A stretch of 64,000 bases of DNA. Origin: Pseudomonas nitroreducens. GTDB taxonomy: Bacteria > Pseudomonadota > Gammaproteobacteria > Pseudomonadales > Pseudomonadaceae. The notes below the pieces were generated by a model. That model searched no databases. It was not told where the DNA came from and saw only the letters and a list, made by a program, of their open reading frames with translations. Both the position numbers and the translations under genes were made by a program. Below are positions 7,783 to 16,192 of the stretch, piece by piece; within the stretch, counting starts at the first letter, position 1; every line of letters begins with the position of its first letter. The stretch covers positions 62,001 to 126,000 of the forward strand of contig NZ_JALJXP010000008.1 of the NCBI RefSeq assembly GCF_024170165.1. The letters run 5' to 3'.

Positions 7783-8670
7783 TCAGTGGCGGCGTTCGAC
7801 GATATAGCGGGCGAGGGCGCGCAGCGGCTCGGCGTTGTCGCCGAAGCCTTCCAGTGCGGCCAGCGCCTGATCGCGCAGGGCCAGGGCGTAGGCCTTGGCG
7901 GCGTCGAGACCGAGCAGGGCGGGGTAGGTCGGCTTGTCGTGCGCCTGGTCCTTGCCCTGGGTCTTGCCCAGGGTGGCGGTGTCGCTTTCGACGTCGAGGA
8001 TGTCGTCCTGCACCTGGAACGCCAGGCCCACGGCCTCGGCATAGCGGCGCAGGGCCTCCAGGGCGGTGGCGTCGGCGCGGCCGCTGGCCAGGGCGCCGAG
8101 CTGCACGCTGGCTTCGATCAGCGCGCCGGTCTTGTGCCGGTGCATGGTTTCCAGCGCCGCCTGGTCGATCTTGCGGCCCACGGATTCCAGGTCGATGGCC
8201 TGGCCGCCGACCATGCCGGCGGAACCGGCGGCGCGGGTCAGGGCCAGCAGCATGTCCAGGCGGGTCTGGGCATCCTGCGGATTGAGTCGGACGTTACCGA
8301 TCACCTCGAACGCCAGCGCCTGCAGGCCGTCGCCGGCGAGGATCGCGCAGGCTTCGTCGAAGGCGATGTGGGTGGTCGGCTGGCCGCGGCGCAGGTCGTC
8401 GTCGTCCATGGCCGGGAGGTCGTCGTGCACCAGGGAATAGGCGTGGATCAGCTCTACCGCACAGGCCGCGCCATCGGCGCGTTCGGCCTCGCCACCCAGG
8501 GCTTCGCAGGCAGCGTAGGCCAGCAGCGGGCGCACGCGCTTGCCGCCGTTGACCACGCTGTAGCGCATGGCGGCGTAGATGCGGGTGAGTTCTTCACGGG
8601 GGGCGACGAAGAGTTTTTCCAGCGCAGCATCGACACGCGCCGTACAGCGCGCCTGGTACGCGGCGATCAT
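7783..8670 (-). CDS. ispA: Farnesyl diphosphate synthase (geranyltranstransferase)
   Basis: The 295-residue prenyl synthase condenses IPP with DMAPP and GPP to give farnesyl diphosphate for ubiquinone and undecaprenyl phosphate. The first aspartate-rich motif [14 protein letters not shown] begins at residue 83, and the second is in [26 protein letters not shown] is the usual substrate-binding stretch. The ATG overlaps the xseB stop (ATGA). In most pseudomonads dxs follows ispA directly, but here the next gene downstream is the hydroxyproline GntR regulator on the same strand. Confidence 0.95.
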   Translation of the reverse strand: MIAAYQARCTARVDAALEKLFVAPREELTRIYAAMRYSVVNGGKRVRPLLAYAACEALGGEAERADGAACAVELIHAYSLVHDDLPAMDDDDLRRGQPTTHIAFDEACAILAGDGLQALAFEVIGNVRLNPQDAQTRLDMLLALTRAAGSAGMVGGQAIDLESVGRKIDQAALETMHRHKTGALIEASVQLGALASGRADATALEALRRYAEAVGLAFQVQDDILDVESDTATLGKTQGKDQAHDKPTYPALLGLDAAKAYALALRDQALAALEGFGDNAEPLRALARYIVERRH

Positions 8671-8912
8671 GCGTCTTCGCCTTCCGGATCGAAGGGCGCT
8701 TCGCTCAGCTCGCCATCGCGTTCCAGCAGGATCTGCACCTTCTGCTCCGCCTGGGTCAGCGCCGCCTGGCAGTCGCGGGTCAGGCGGATGCCCTGCTCGA
8801 AGGCACCCAGCGAGTCCTCCAGCGACAGCTCGCCGCTTTCCAGGCGCTCCACCAGCGTTTGCAGCTCGGCGAGGGACTGTTCGAAGTCGAGGGAAGCTTT
8901 CTTGCGGGCCAT
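8667..8912 (-). CDS. xseB: Exodeoxyribonuclease VII small subunit
   Basis: This 81-residue protein has the XseB pattern: [20 protein letters not shown], then [20 protein letters not shown] and a final coiled segment ([13 protein letters not shown]). It joins XseA to form the single-strand exonuclease VII. The acidic tail (EGEDA) is typical. It is translationally coupled to ispA by a 4-nt overlap, the standard xseB-ispA arrangement. Confidence 0.95.
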   Translation of the reverse strand: MARKKASLDFEQSLAELQTLVERLESGELSLEDSLGAFEQGIRLTRDCQAALTQAEQKVQILLERDGELSEAPFDPEGEDA

Positions 8913-9018
8913 GCGGACATCTCGGCGGGGGTATTCGGAAACCTCGCGACACTAGCAGAGACGGGCTTTGCGGGCAAATCTTCGGTCGGGCTGCCCGGGG
9001 TGCTTGCGGACCGCTGGC

Positions 9019-9648
9019 CTAGTAGCCACCGTCACGGACGCCCTGGTGCTCCGCCACCACTTTGAGCATGCGCAGCGACTCGAAGGGGGCATCCACCACG
9101 AACTGGTTGGCCAGCCAGGACGGCACGCTGCCGCCGGGTTCGCCGCGCATTTCGTAGGTGACCTCGGTGAGTTTCGGGCCCTTGGGAACCATCTGCCAGG
9201 TGCCGGAGACGCTGGGCACGCGGATGCGGTCCTTGACCGGCGGGATATAGTCCGGATCGGCCTGCAGGCGGCGGATCATGCCGCCGTCCGGGGTTTCCTC
9301 GGTGCTCACCTTCAGCACCAGATCCCGCGGCGCTGCGGGCCAGGGCAGTTTGGTGTCGAGGTAGACCCAGATGGCCGCGTCGCTGTACTTGAGCAGGCTC
9401 ATCTGCGCGCAGGAATAGAGCCAGGCGCAGGAGACGCGCAGGTTCTCCTGCAGGTGGCCGAGGGTGGCGACGTCGGCTTTCACCAGTGTCACCCCGCGGA
9501 AGCTCTTGTAGCGCGAGCCGGGTACATCGCTCAGGTAGACCTGCACGCCGTCCGCATCCTTGGCGAGCTTCCAGTCGCTCGCCTGCGCATGGGCCAGCGG
9601 CGGGACTGTCAGCAGCAGGGCGAGCAGGGCGATCGAGGAGCATTTCAT
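9019..9648 (-). CDS. Exported START-domain protein
   Basis: The 209-residue protein starts with a signal peptide (MKCSSIALLALLLTVPPLAHA, cleavage near residue 21). The mature part resembles bacterial START/SRPBCC lipid-binding proteins: WKLAKDADGVQVYLSDVPGS, RYKSFRGVTLVKADVATLG, DLVLKVSTEETPDGG, and a C-terminal helix (WLANQFVVDAPFESLRMLK). It probably binds a hydrophobic ligand in the periplasm; the substrate is unknown. The ATG at 9648 was chosen because it starts the signal peptide. It is a single gene between xseB and ppa. Confidence 0.82.
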   Translation of the reverse strand: MKCSSIALLALLLTVPPLAHAQASDWKLAKDADGVQVYLSDVPGSRYKSFRGVTLVKADVATLGHLQENLRVSCAWLYSCAQMSLLKYSDAAIWVYLDTKLPWPAAPRDLVLKVSTEETPDGGMIRRLQADPDYIPPVKDRIRVPSVSGTWQMVPKGPKLTEVTYEMRGEPGGSVPSWLANQFVVDAPFESLRMLKVVAEHQGVRDGGY

Positions 9649-9768
9649 GGCAACGGACCGGCGAGGGATCAGCTCGATCTTATGCCTGGCTCGTGACAGT
9701 GGCGCATTGGCCGGCGAGCGGTCTGGCGGGGGGATTGCGCAAGCGGCGCGAGGCAAATCGCGGGCATT

Positions 9769-9792
9769 AAAAAAGCCGGCTTGTGGCCGGCT
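9769..9792 (-). terminator. Rho-independent terminator (minus strand)
   Basis: AGCCGGC (9774-9780) pairs with GCCGGCT (9786-9792) around the loop TTGTG. On the minus strand the stem is followed by six T. It is the second minus-strand terminator after ppa, about 150 nt beyond the first, so a short extra transcript may end here. Confidence 0.75.
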
Positions 9793-9917
9793 TTCAGGGG
9801 GTGGTCCAACCTTACTTCTGGTAGGGCGGACCGCCTTGATTCTGTGGCAGCGCAGCGAGCTGCGTGCGGGGGCCAGGATGGTAGCAAAGTCGGGACGAAA
9901 AGCCTATTCCTGGTCAT
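9793..9917 (-). other. Unassigned 125-nt segment between two minus-strand terminators
   Basis: The 9649-9970 gap holds two terminators but no complete gene. Between them, the minus strand has a frame ending ALPQNQGGPPYQK-stop, whose TAA sits 27 nt before the second terminator. The frame has no start codon after the TGA near 9917. It could be the decayed 3' end of a gene or a small RNA of about 100 nt. There is no strong promoter match, so no function is assigned. Confidence 0.3.
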
Positions 9918-9945
9918 AAAAAAGCCCCGCGCAGGCGGGGCTTTT
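9918..9945 (-). terminator. Terminator of ppa
   Basis: GCCCCGC (9924-9930) and GCGGGGC (9935-9941) form a 7-bp GC stem flanked by an A-run on the left and CTTTT on the right. On the minus strand it follows the ppa stop codon by about 25 nt and has a six-T tail. It could work in both directions. Confidence 0.85.
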
Positions 9946-9970
9946 CGTGGCGGGGGTCAACCCGCAACCA

Positions 9971-10501
9971 TTACTTGGCCTGGAAGGCGGCGACGGCCTT
10001 GTTGATGTAGTCGTGCGCCTGGGCAGTGTCGCCCCAGCCTTCGACCTTCACCCATTTGCCCTTCTCGAGATCCTTGTAGTTCTCGAAGAAGTGCTTGATC
10101 TGCTCCAGCAGCAGGGCGGGCAGGTCGGTGTATTCCTTCACGTCGTGGTACAGCACGCTCAGCTTGTCGTGCGGCACGGCGATCAGCTTGGCGTCGCCGC
10201 CGGCTTCGTCGCTCATGTTCAGCACGCCAACCGGACGGGCGCGGATCACGGAGCCCGGAGCGACCGGATACGGAGTCACCACCAGCACGTCCAGGGGGTC
10301 ACCGTCGTCGGCCAGGGTGTTCGGAATGAAACCGTAGTTGGCCGGGTAGAACATCGGGGTGGCCATGAAACGGTCGACGAACAGGCAGTCGGTGTCCTTG
10401 TCGATCTCGTACTTGATCGGCGCGTGGTTGGCCGGGATCTCGATGGCGACGTAAATGTCGTGCGGCAGGTCTTTGCCAGCCGGGATGCTGCTGTAGCTCA
10501 T
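9971..10501 (-). CDS. ppa: Inorganic pyrophosphatase
   Basis: The 176-residue family I pyrophosphatase hydrolyses PPi to two phosphates and drives biosynthetic reactions in the cytosol. The signature [10 protein letters not shown] carries the metal-binding aspartates, and the surroundings ([36 protein letters not shown]) are typical of the E. coli-type enzyme. The length matches the family. It is a single gene with a clear terminator immediately downstream. Confidence 0.96.
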   Translation of the reverse strand: MSYSSIPAGKDLPHDIYVAIEIPANHAPIKYEIDKDTDCLFVDRFMATPMFYPANYGFIPNTLADDGDPLDVLVVTPYPVAPGSVIRARPVGVLNMSDEAGGDAKLIAVPHDKLSVLYHDVKEYTDLPALLLEQIKHFFENYKDLEKGKWVKVEGWGDTAQAHDYINKAVAAFQAK

Positions 10502-10581
10502 GGACGACTCCAGATAGTGGTCGGGCCGAAAAAGTGCGGCGGATTATAGGCAGATTGCCGTGTCCAAGCCACAGACATCGC

Positions 10582-11400
10582 CTAGTGCGCCTGAGTTTCC
10601 TGATATTCGGGGTGATCGGCCTGCAGCTTGTGCAGACGCGCGAGCGGATCTTGCCGGTAGAACAGCGAAAGCTGTTCATAGACTTTGGGATAGGCCGCCT
10701 GAAGGAGGTCCGGAGCGGTAAAGAAGTACTCGCTGGTGACGGCGAAGAACTCCGCCGGATTCTCGGCCGCGTACGGGTCGATGGCGGTGTGCGCCTGCGG
10801 GTCGCGGTCGAGCTGTCGGTTCAGGTCGTCGTAGGCGGCCTGCATGGCCGCGGCCCAGTCGGCGACGCGCATGTCGCGGTGCAGCGGCGGCATGCCGTTG
10901 GCATCGCCATTGAGCATGTCGAGCTTGTGTGCCAGTTCGTGGATCACCAGGTTGTAGGCATCCCAGCCACCGCCGCTTTCCACGCCGGGCCAGGCGAGGA
11001 TCACCGGACCCTGCAACGAGGTCTCACCGGCGCGCTCGTCGTCGAATTCGTGCATGACACCCGCCGGGTCGCGGTGCTTCTGCGGGCTGACGAAGTCGTC
11101 GGGGTAAAGGACCAGTTCGTGGAAGCCGCCGTACCAGTTCAGGTCCGGCAGGTGCAGCAGCGGCAGCTCGGCCTGGGTGGCCAGGAGCAGGCGGCGGTAG
11201 TCGTCCAGTTCGATGCCCGGCAGTGGCGAGAGGCGCTTGTCGCGCAGGAACAGCAGGGCCCGCTCACCGAGTCGCTGCAGGTCTTCTTCGCTCAGGCCGT
11301 CAAGAATCGGCAGGTGCCGGCGCACCTGCGCCCACAGCTCGGCGTCGAGCGGATAGCGGGCGAGGAAGCGCCGGCGGCGCCAGGCGCTGAACGACCACAT
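10582..11400 (-). CDS. mtfA: MtfA-type zinc-dependent peptidase (M90 family)
   Basis: This 272-residue protein has the zinc motif HELAH at residues 154-158 (NLVIHELAHKLDMLNG) and the downstream helix PAEFFAVTSEYFF, whose glutamates complete the site. The N-terminus (WRRRRFLARYPLDAELW) is typical of the MtfA/DUF980 family. In E. coli MtfA binds and inactivates the glucose repressor Mlc. Pseudomonas lacks the same system, so the target here is unknown. The gene lies 6 bp downstream of the DedA gene on the same strand and they are probably cotranscribed. Confidence 0.86.
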   Translation of the reverse strand: MWSFSAWRRRRFLARYPLDAELWAQVRRHLPILDGLSEEDLQRLGERALLFLRDKRLSPLPGIELDDYRRLLLATQAELPLLHLPDLNWYGGFHELVLYPDDFVSPQKHRDPAGVMHEFDDERAGETSLQGPVILAWPGVESGGGWDAYNLVIHELAHKLDMLNGDANGMPPLHRDMRVADWAAAMQAAYDDLNRQLDRDPQAHTAIDPYAAENPAEFFAVTSEYFFTAPDLLQAAYPKVYEQLSLFYRQDPLARLHKLQADHPEYQETQAH

Positions 11401-11406
11401 GGGGGA

Positions 11407-12066
11407 TCAGCGCTCGTTGGTTTGGGCCTTGGCCGACGGGCGCAGCTTGTGGCGGACGAAGCCGATCACCATGGGCAGCAGGGAGAAGGCAATGATGCCG
11501 ATGATCATGAACGAGAGGTTTTGCTTGATGAAGGGCACGTTGCCGAAGAAGAAGCCCAGGGTCACCAGGCCGCCGACCCAGGCGATGCTGCCGGCGACAC
11601 TGAAGAACACGAAGCGCGCGTAGGGCATGTAGGCCATGCCGGCGACGAAGGGCGCGAAGGTCCGCACGATGGGCAGGAAGCGCGCCAGGGTCACGGTCTT
11701 GCCGCCGTGGCGTTCGTAGAAGGCGTGGGTCTGGTCGAGGTAGTCGCGGCGGAAAATCTTCGAGTCCGGGTTGCTGAACAGGCGTTTGCCCAGCGTTCGG
11801 CCGATCACGTAGTTGGTGCTGTCACCGGTGATCGCTGCGACCAGCAGCAGGCTGCCGAGCATCCACGGGTCCATGCCGCCGGTGGCGCAGATGGCCCCGG
11901 CGATGAAGAGCAGGGAGTCGCCCGGCAGGAAGGGCGTCACCACCAGGCCGGTTTCGCAGAAGATCACCAGGAAGAGGATGGCGTAGATCCAGGTGCCATA
12001 GTTGGCTACCGCCAGCGACAGGTAGGTGTCGAGGTGGAGAATCAGGTCGATCGGGTTGAATTCCAT
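11407..12066 (-). CDS. DedA-family inner-membrane protein
   Basis: The 219-residue protein has four to five hydrophobic segments and both DedA signatures: ETGLVVTPFLPGDSLLF near residues 37-53 and ARFLPIVRTFAPFVAGM near 130-146. DedA proteins act in undecaprenyl-phosphate or phospholipid flipping across the inner membrane. The ATG at 12066 is preferred; a TTG at 12087 would add seven unlikely residues. It is followed after 6 bp by the MtfA-type gene. Confidence 0.88.
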   Translation of the reverse strand: MEFNPIDLILHLDTYLSLAVANYGTWIYAILFLVIFCETGLVVTPFLPGDSLLFIAGAICATGGMDPWMLGSLLLVAAITGDSTNYVIGRTLGKRLFSNPDSKIFRRDYLDQTHAFYERHGGKTVTLARFLPIVRTFAPFVAGMAYMPYARFVFFSVAGSIAWVGGLVTLGFFFGNVPFIKQNLSFMIIGIIAFSLLPMVIGFVRHKLRPSAKAQTNER

Positions 12067-12260
12067 GAGAAGCCTGTCTGACAACAAGGTGAACGGCCGG
12101 GCCGCCCATTATAAGGCGCGGCCGGGCTGCCGGGAGAGCGCTCCGTCGAATCCTGCGACGGAGGTCCGCGGGAGGATATTACAGCTTCTGCGTGAAAATC
12201 CTGTCGCTGTGAGCGCGGCAACGCCTTGTGACAAATGCCGGGGCAGTGCCCCCGGGCTTG

Positions 12261-13145
12261 TCAGAGCAGGCTCGCCTGCCAGCTCAGCAGGCTCGTCTGG
12301 GCCTGAGGCGAAAGCGCGGCCCCGTGCTGATCGCGGGTCGCCGGCAACTGCTCGGCCAGCGGATGCGCGGCGACTTCGCGGGTATTCATCGCGCTTTCCA
12401 GACGGGCCTCGGCGATCAGTTGCTGAAGACGACCGCTGCGGCGCAGGGTGCGCAGGCCGCGGTCGAGGCTGGCGGCCAGGGCTTCGCCTTCGGCGCGCTT
12501 CTTGGGCACCAGCACGTAGAGCGGCTTGACCTCCAGCGGCGGGTCGACGAACTCCAGTTGCTCGCGCAGCGCCGGGGCGTTCTGGCTGAGCAGCTGGTAG
12601 CCGGTGTAGCGGTCCACCACGGCCAGGTCGATGCGCCCGCGCAGGAGCTTTTCCAGGTTCTGCCAGTCGCTGCTGACCACGTCCTTGTTGAGGAAGTCGG
12701 CGGCGTCGAAGCCTTCCTGGTTGACGTAGCCGCGCACCACGCCGATGCGGTAGGGGCGCAGGCTGTCGAGGTCGCGTGGGTTGATCGGCAGGGCGCGGTC
12801 GCGGCGGCGGAAGAAACCGAGCTGGGAGTCCAGCAGCGGCATCGAGGTGTAGAAGTCCTGGCTGCGGTCGGGTGACAGGTAGGCCGGCATCAGTGCATCG
12901 AAGCGGCCTTCGCGGGTTTCGTTGAGGGCCCGTTGCCAGGGCAGGAAGACCAGCTCGGCCTTGTCGCCGTTGAGCGCCAGGGCTTCGCTGAGGATGCGGC
13001 TGGCCAGCCCGTTGCCCGGCAGGTCGCTGCCGACGTAGGGCGCCCATTCCAGGGTGGCGACACGCAAGGTCTGAGCCTGGACGCTGGCGCCCAGGATGGC
13101 GAGACAGAGACTGGCGGTGCGCAGAACAAGCAGGGAAATACGCAT
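12261..13145 (-). CDS. Periplasmic solute-binding protein, family 3-like
   Basis: The 294-residue protein has a signal peptide (MRISLLVLRTASLCLAIL, cleavage probably after VQA at residue 24) and then TLRVATLEWAPYVGSDLPGN. It has the bacterial SBP_bac_3 pattern seen in polar amino-acid-binding proteins, with WQRALNETREGRFDALMPAYL and YRIGVVRGYVNQEGFD. No transporter genes are adjacent, so it may be an orphan sensor or binding protein. It has an extra C-terminal tail after residue 245 (MNTREVAAHPLAEQ onward) not expected in the fold. Confidence 0.8.
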   Translation of the reverse strand: MRISLLVLRTASLCLAILGASVQAQTLRVATLEWAPYVGSDLPGNGLASRILSEALALNGDKAELVFLPWQRALNETREGRFDALMPAYLSPDRSQDFYTSMPLLDSQLGFFRRRDRALPINPRDLDSLRPYRIGVVRGYVNQEGFDAADFLNKDVVSSDWQNLEKLLRGRIDLAVVDRYTGYQLLSQNAPALREQLEFVDPPLEVKPLYVLVPKKRAEGEALAASLDRGLRTLRRSGRLQQLIAEARLESAMNTREVAAHPLAEQLPATRDQHGAALSPQAQTSLLSWQASLL

Positions 13146-13246
13146 GGGATCCCTTCATGCGGAGGCCGCGGTGATTCCGCTGATTGCACTCTAATGCGCC
13201 GGGCCCGCCGATGCCAGCGGGCCGCCCCGCACCTTGGGCGGGATCC

Positions 13247-13711
13247 TCAGTTGAGGTCGTCGCTGATCGGCAATATGTAGTTCTTGAACTCGCTGTCCTC
13301 GCGGAAACCGATGGACTCGTAGACTTTCTGCGCTACTTCGTTGTTGACGCTGGTGGACACGCGCATGCGCACGGCCTGGGTCTCGCGGGCCATCTGCCGG
13401 GCGGTCTGCAGCAGGTGGTCGGCGACCAGTTGGCGGCGCGCTTCTTCGGCGACGTAGATGTCGTTGAGGATCCACACGCGCTTGAGCGATAGCGAGGAGT
13501 AGCTCGGGTAGAGCTGGCAGAAGCCCATCAGCTTGCTGTCGTCGTCATCCGGCAGGGCCAGGTAGATCACCGATTCCTTGCGGCGCAGGCGCTTCTCGAG
13601 GAACTTCCGCGAGGACTCGGGGTAGGGGAGCATGCCGTAGAACTCGCGGTATTTGACGAACAGCGGCGCGAGCAGATCGAGGTGGTCGAGCGTGGCTTGC
13701 ACGATGCGCAT
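13247..13711 (-). CDS. GNAT-family N-acetyltransferase
   Basis: The 154-residue protein has the GNAT fold: MRIVQATLDHLDLLAPLF at the N-terminus, then CQLYPSYSSLSLKRVWILND and YVAEEARRQLVADHLLQTA (motif A, acetyl-CoA binding). It ends with VNNEVAQKVYESIGFREDSE (motif B). The acceptor substrate is unknown. It is located upstream of eutC across a REP pair, as in the related P. aeruginosa region. Confidence 0.87.
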   Translation of the reverse strand: MRIVQATLDHLDLLAPLFVKYREFYGMLPYPESSRKFLEKRLRRKESVIYLALPDDDDSKLMGFCQLYPSYSSLSLKRVWILNDIYVAEEARRQLVADHLLQTARQMARETQAVRMRVSTSVNNEVAQKVYESIGFREDSEFKNYILPISDDLN

Positions 13712-13866
13712 AAGCGGGCCTCGGCGGGAGGTGGGTGGGCTGGTATGGCAATGCAGGGGCTATGCCAGCGGATGGCCATTGGTCCGATGCTGCACCAGAA
13801 ATTGTTGAAAGCGCAATCCAAGCGAGCGTTTGATCTGGAAGGCTTGGCAGATGGGGCCTAAAGAGC

Positions 13867-13946
13867 TGTAGGAGCGAGCTTGCTCGCGAACCGCCTCAGC
13901 AACGGAGCGGCCGGGAGACACGTTCGCGAGCAAGCTCGCTCCTACA
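13867..13946. repeat. Inverted REP pair
   Basis: One unit (TGTAGGAGCGAGCTTGCTCG then CGAACC) at 13867-13892 faces a second (CGTTCGCGAGCAAGCTCGCT then CCTACA) at 13921-13946. The two could pair into one long hairpin of about 25 bp. It lies just after the end of eutC on the minus strand, a typical 3'-flanking position. Confidence 0.87.
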
Positions 13947-13973
13947 AAAGAGCAGTACGCAGCGGCCGGGAGT

Positions 13974-14771
13974 TCAGGTCAGCAGGAAATTCGCCCCTGG
14001 CCCGCCGCCCTCCAGGGTCGGCAGCTCCGCCTCGTCCTTCAGGTTTACCCCCGACAGCTGCCGGCGGCAGGCCTCGCGCATCAGGTACAGCAAGCGGTGA
14101 GTGGCGAGGCCGTAGCTGAGGCCTTCCAGGCGCACGTTGGAGATGCAGTTGCGGTAGGCGTCGTTCAGACCGACCTTCGGTGCCCAGGTGAAGTACAGGC
14201 CCAGGCTGTCCGGCGATGACAGGCCGGGGCGTTCGCCGATCAGGATCACCACCATCTTCGCCCGCAGCAGCTCGGCGACTTCATCGGCCACGGCAACCCG
14301 TCCCTGTTGCACCAGCGCGACCGGCGACAGGCTCCAGCCTTCGTTGCGCGCCTGTTCTTCCATGCGTTCGAGGAAGGGCAGGCTGTGACGCTGCACGGCC
14401 AGCGACGAGAGGCCGTCGGCGATCACCACGGCGAGGTCGTAGCCCTGGGGATGGCGGTCGGCGTGGCGGCGCAGGATGTCCGCCGATGCCGCGTTCAGCC
14501 GGCGGCCCAGATCGGGACGTTGCAGATAGGTGTCGCGGTCGGCGGCGGCGCTGTGCAGCAGCAAAGTGTCGCGGCCGCGTTCGGCCAGTTGTTCGGCGAG
14601 GCCGTCGCGGTCGAAGGGCAGATGCACGGCGTCGCGCGCCTGGGCGTGGGCGAACTGGAAGTCCAGCTGCGCGCCGGTCGGCAGGCTGGTGCCGGCGCGG
14701 CCCAGGGCGATACGCGCGGAGGTCAGGCGGCGCAATTCCTGCCAGGGGTTGGGGGTGAAGCTGTCGCTCAT
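13974..14771 (-). CDS. eutC: Ethanolamine ammonia-lyase small subunit
   Basis: The 265-residue EutC partners EutB in the adenosylcobalamin-dependent cleavage of ethanolamine to acetaldehyde and ammonia. Visible family segments are [59 protein letters not shown] and [20 protein letters not shown], which include the cobalamin-contacting loops. It lies 15 bp downstream of eutB. There are no microcompartment shell genes here, so this is the short pseudomonad system. Confidence 0.95.
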   Translation of the reverse strand: MSDSFTPNPWQELRRLTSARIALGRAGTSLPTGAQLDFQFAHAQARDAVHLPFDRDGLAEQLAERGRDTLLLHSAAADRDTYLQRPDLGRRLNAASADILRRHADRHPQGYDLAVVIADGLSSLAVQRHSLPFLERMEEQARNEGWSLSPVALVQQGRVAVADEVAELLRAKMVVILIGERPGLSSPDSLGLYFTWAPKVGLNDAYRNCISNVRLEGLSYGLATHRLLYLMREACRRQLSGVNLKDEAELPTLEGGGPGANFLLT

Positions 14772-14786
14772 CGAAGACTCCTCAAC

Positions 14787-16181
14787 TCAGGACAGTTGCG
14801 CCAGCGCGTGGCGGAACGCGCCGGGCAGTTGACCGGCCATCTGCACGCGGCCGTCCTGCTGGCGGAGGATTTCCATGCGCTCCAGCCACGTCTCGAACTC
14901 CGGCGCCGGCCGCAGGCCCAGCGTCTGGCGCGCGTAGAGCGCGTCGTGGAAGGAGGTGGTCTGGTAGTTGAGCATCACGTCGTCGGAGCCGGGGATGCCC
15001 ATGATGAAGTTGATGCCGGCCACGCCGAGCAGGGTCAGGAGCATGTCCATGTCGTCCTGGTCGGCCTCGGCGTGGTTGGTGTAGCAGATGTCGCAACCCA
15101 TGGGCACGCCGAGCAGCTTGGCGCAGAAATGGTCTTCCAGGCCGGCGCGGATGATCTGCTTGCCGTTGTACAGGTACTCGGGGCCGATGAAGCCGACCAC
15201 GGTGTTCACCAGGAACGGCTTGAAGTGCCGCGCCACCGCGTAGGCGCGGGTCTCGCAGGTCTGCTGGTCGACGCCGTGGTGGGCATTGGCCGACAGCGCG
15301 CTGCCCTGGCCGGTCTCGAAGTACATCAGGTTCTCGCCCAGCGTGCCGCGCTTCTGCGACAGCCCGGCCTCGTAGCCTTCCCGGAGAATCGACAGGTTCA
15401 CGCCGAAACTCGCGTTGGCCGCCTCGGTGCCGGCGATGGACTGGAACACCAGGTCCAGCGGCGCGCCGCGGTTGATCGCCTCGATGGAGCTGGTGACGTG
15501 GGTGAGCACGCAGGACTGGGTGGGAATCTCGTAGCGCTGGATGATCGCGTCGAGCATCTCCAGCAGGGTGCAGATCGATTGCAGGCTGTCGGTGGCCGGG
15601 TTGATGCCGAGCATGGCGTCGCCGTTGCCGTAGAGCAGGCCGTCGAGCACGCTGGCGGCGATGCCGGCCGGGTGGTCCGTCGGGTGGTTGGGCTGCAGCC
15701 GGGTGGACATGCGCCCGCGCAGCCCCATGGTGTTGCGGAAGCGGGTGACCACGCGGATCTTCTGCGCGACCAGCACCAGGTCCTGCACGCGCATGATCTT
15801 CGACACTGCCGCGGCCATCTCCGGCGTCAGCCCGGGAGCAAGGGCGCGCAGGCTGGTTTCGTCGGCGGCATCGCCGAGCAGCCAGTCGCGCAGGCCGCCT
15901 ACCGTGAGGTGGCTGACCGGGGCGAAGGCCTGGCGGTCGTGGCTGTCGATGATCAGCCGGGTGACCTCGTCGCTCTCGTAGGGGATCAGCGCCTCGTCGA
16001 GGAAGTGCTTGAGCGGGATGTCGGCCAGCGCCATCTGCGCGGCGACGCGCTCGGCATCGCTGCCGGCGGCGACCCCCGCGAGGCGGTCGCCGGAGCGCGC
16101 CGGGCTGGCCTTGGCCATCACCTCGCGCAGGCTGTCGAAGCGCCAGGTCTGGCCACCGACGCTGTGGACGAATCCGGACAT
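14787..16181 (-). CDS. eutB: Ethanolamine ammonia-lyase large subunit
   Basis: This 464-residue TIM-barrel protein holds the active site of the B12-dependent lyase. Typical stretches are LREVMAKASPARSGDRLAGV, FRNTMGLRGRMSTRLQPNHP, GDAMLGINPATDSL, FETGQGSALSANAHHGVDQQ and MGCDICYTNHAEADQDDMD. The ATG at 16181 has a good GAGGAG ribosome-binding site. It is preceded 11 bp upstream by the permease gene and followed by eutC, forming one operon. Confidence 0.96.
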   Translation of the reverse strand: MSGFVHSVGGQTWRFDSLREVMAKASPARSGDRLAGVAAGSDAERVAAQMALADIPLKHFLDEALIPYESDEVTRLIIDSHDRQAFAPVSHLTVGGLRDWLLGDAADETSLRALAPGLTPEMAAAVSKIMRVQDLVLVAQKIRVVTRFRNTMGLRGRMSTRLQPNHPTDHPAGIAASVLDGLLYGNGDAMLGINPATDSLQSICTLLEMLDAIIQRYEIPTQSCVLTHVTSSIEAINRGAPLDLVFQSIAGTEAANASFGVNLSILREGYEAGLSQKRGTLGENLMYFETGQGSALSANAHHGVDQQTCETRAYAVARHFKPFLVNTVVGFIGPEYLYNGKQIIRAGLEDHFCAKLLGVPMGCDICYTNHAEADQDDMDMLLTLLGVAGINFIMGIPGSDDVMLNYQTTSFHDALYARQTLGLRPAPEFETWLERMEILRQQDGRVQMAGQLPGAFRHALAQLS

Positions 16182-16192
16182 GGCGCTACTCC

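Noticed and set aside
9669-9917. 82-codon minus-strand frame between ppa and the START-domain gene
   Set aside because: The frame spans a strong terminator, has no family resemblance and no ribosome-binding site. It was listed only as an unassigned segment.
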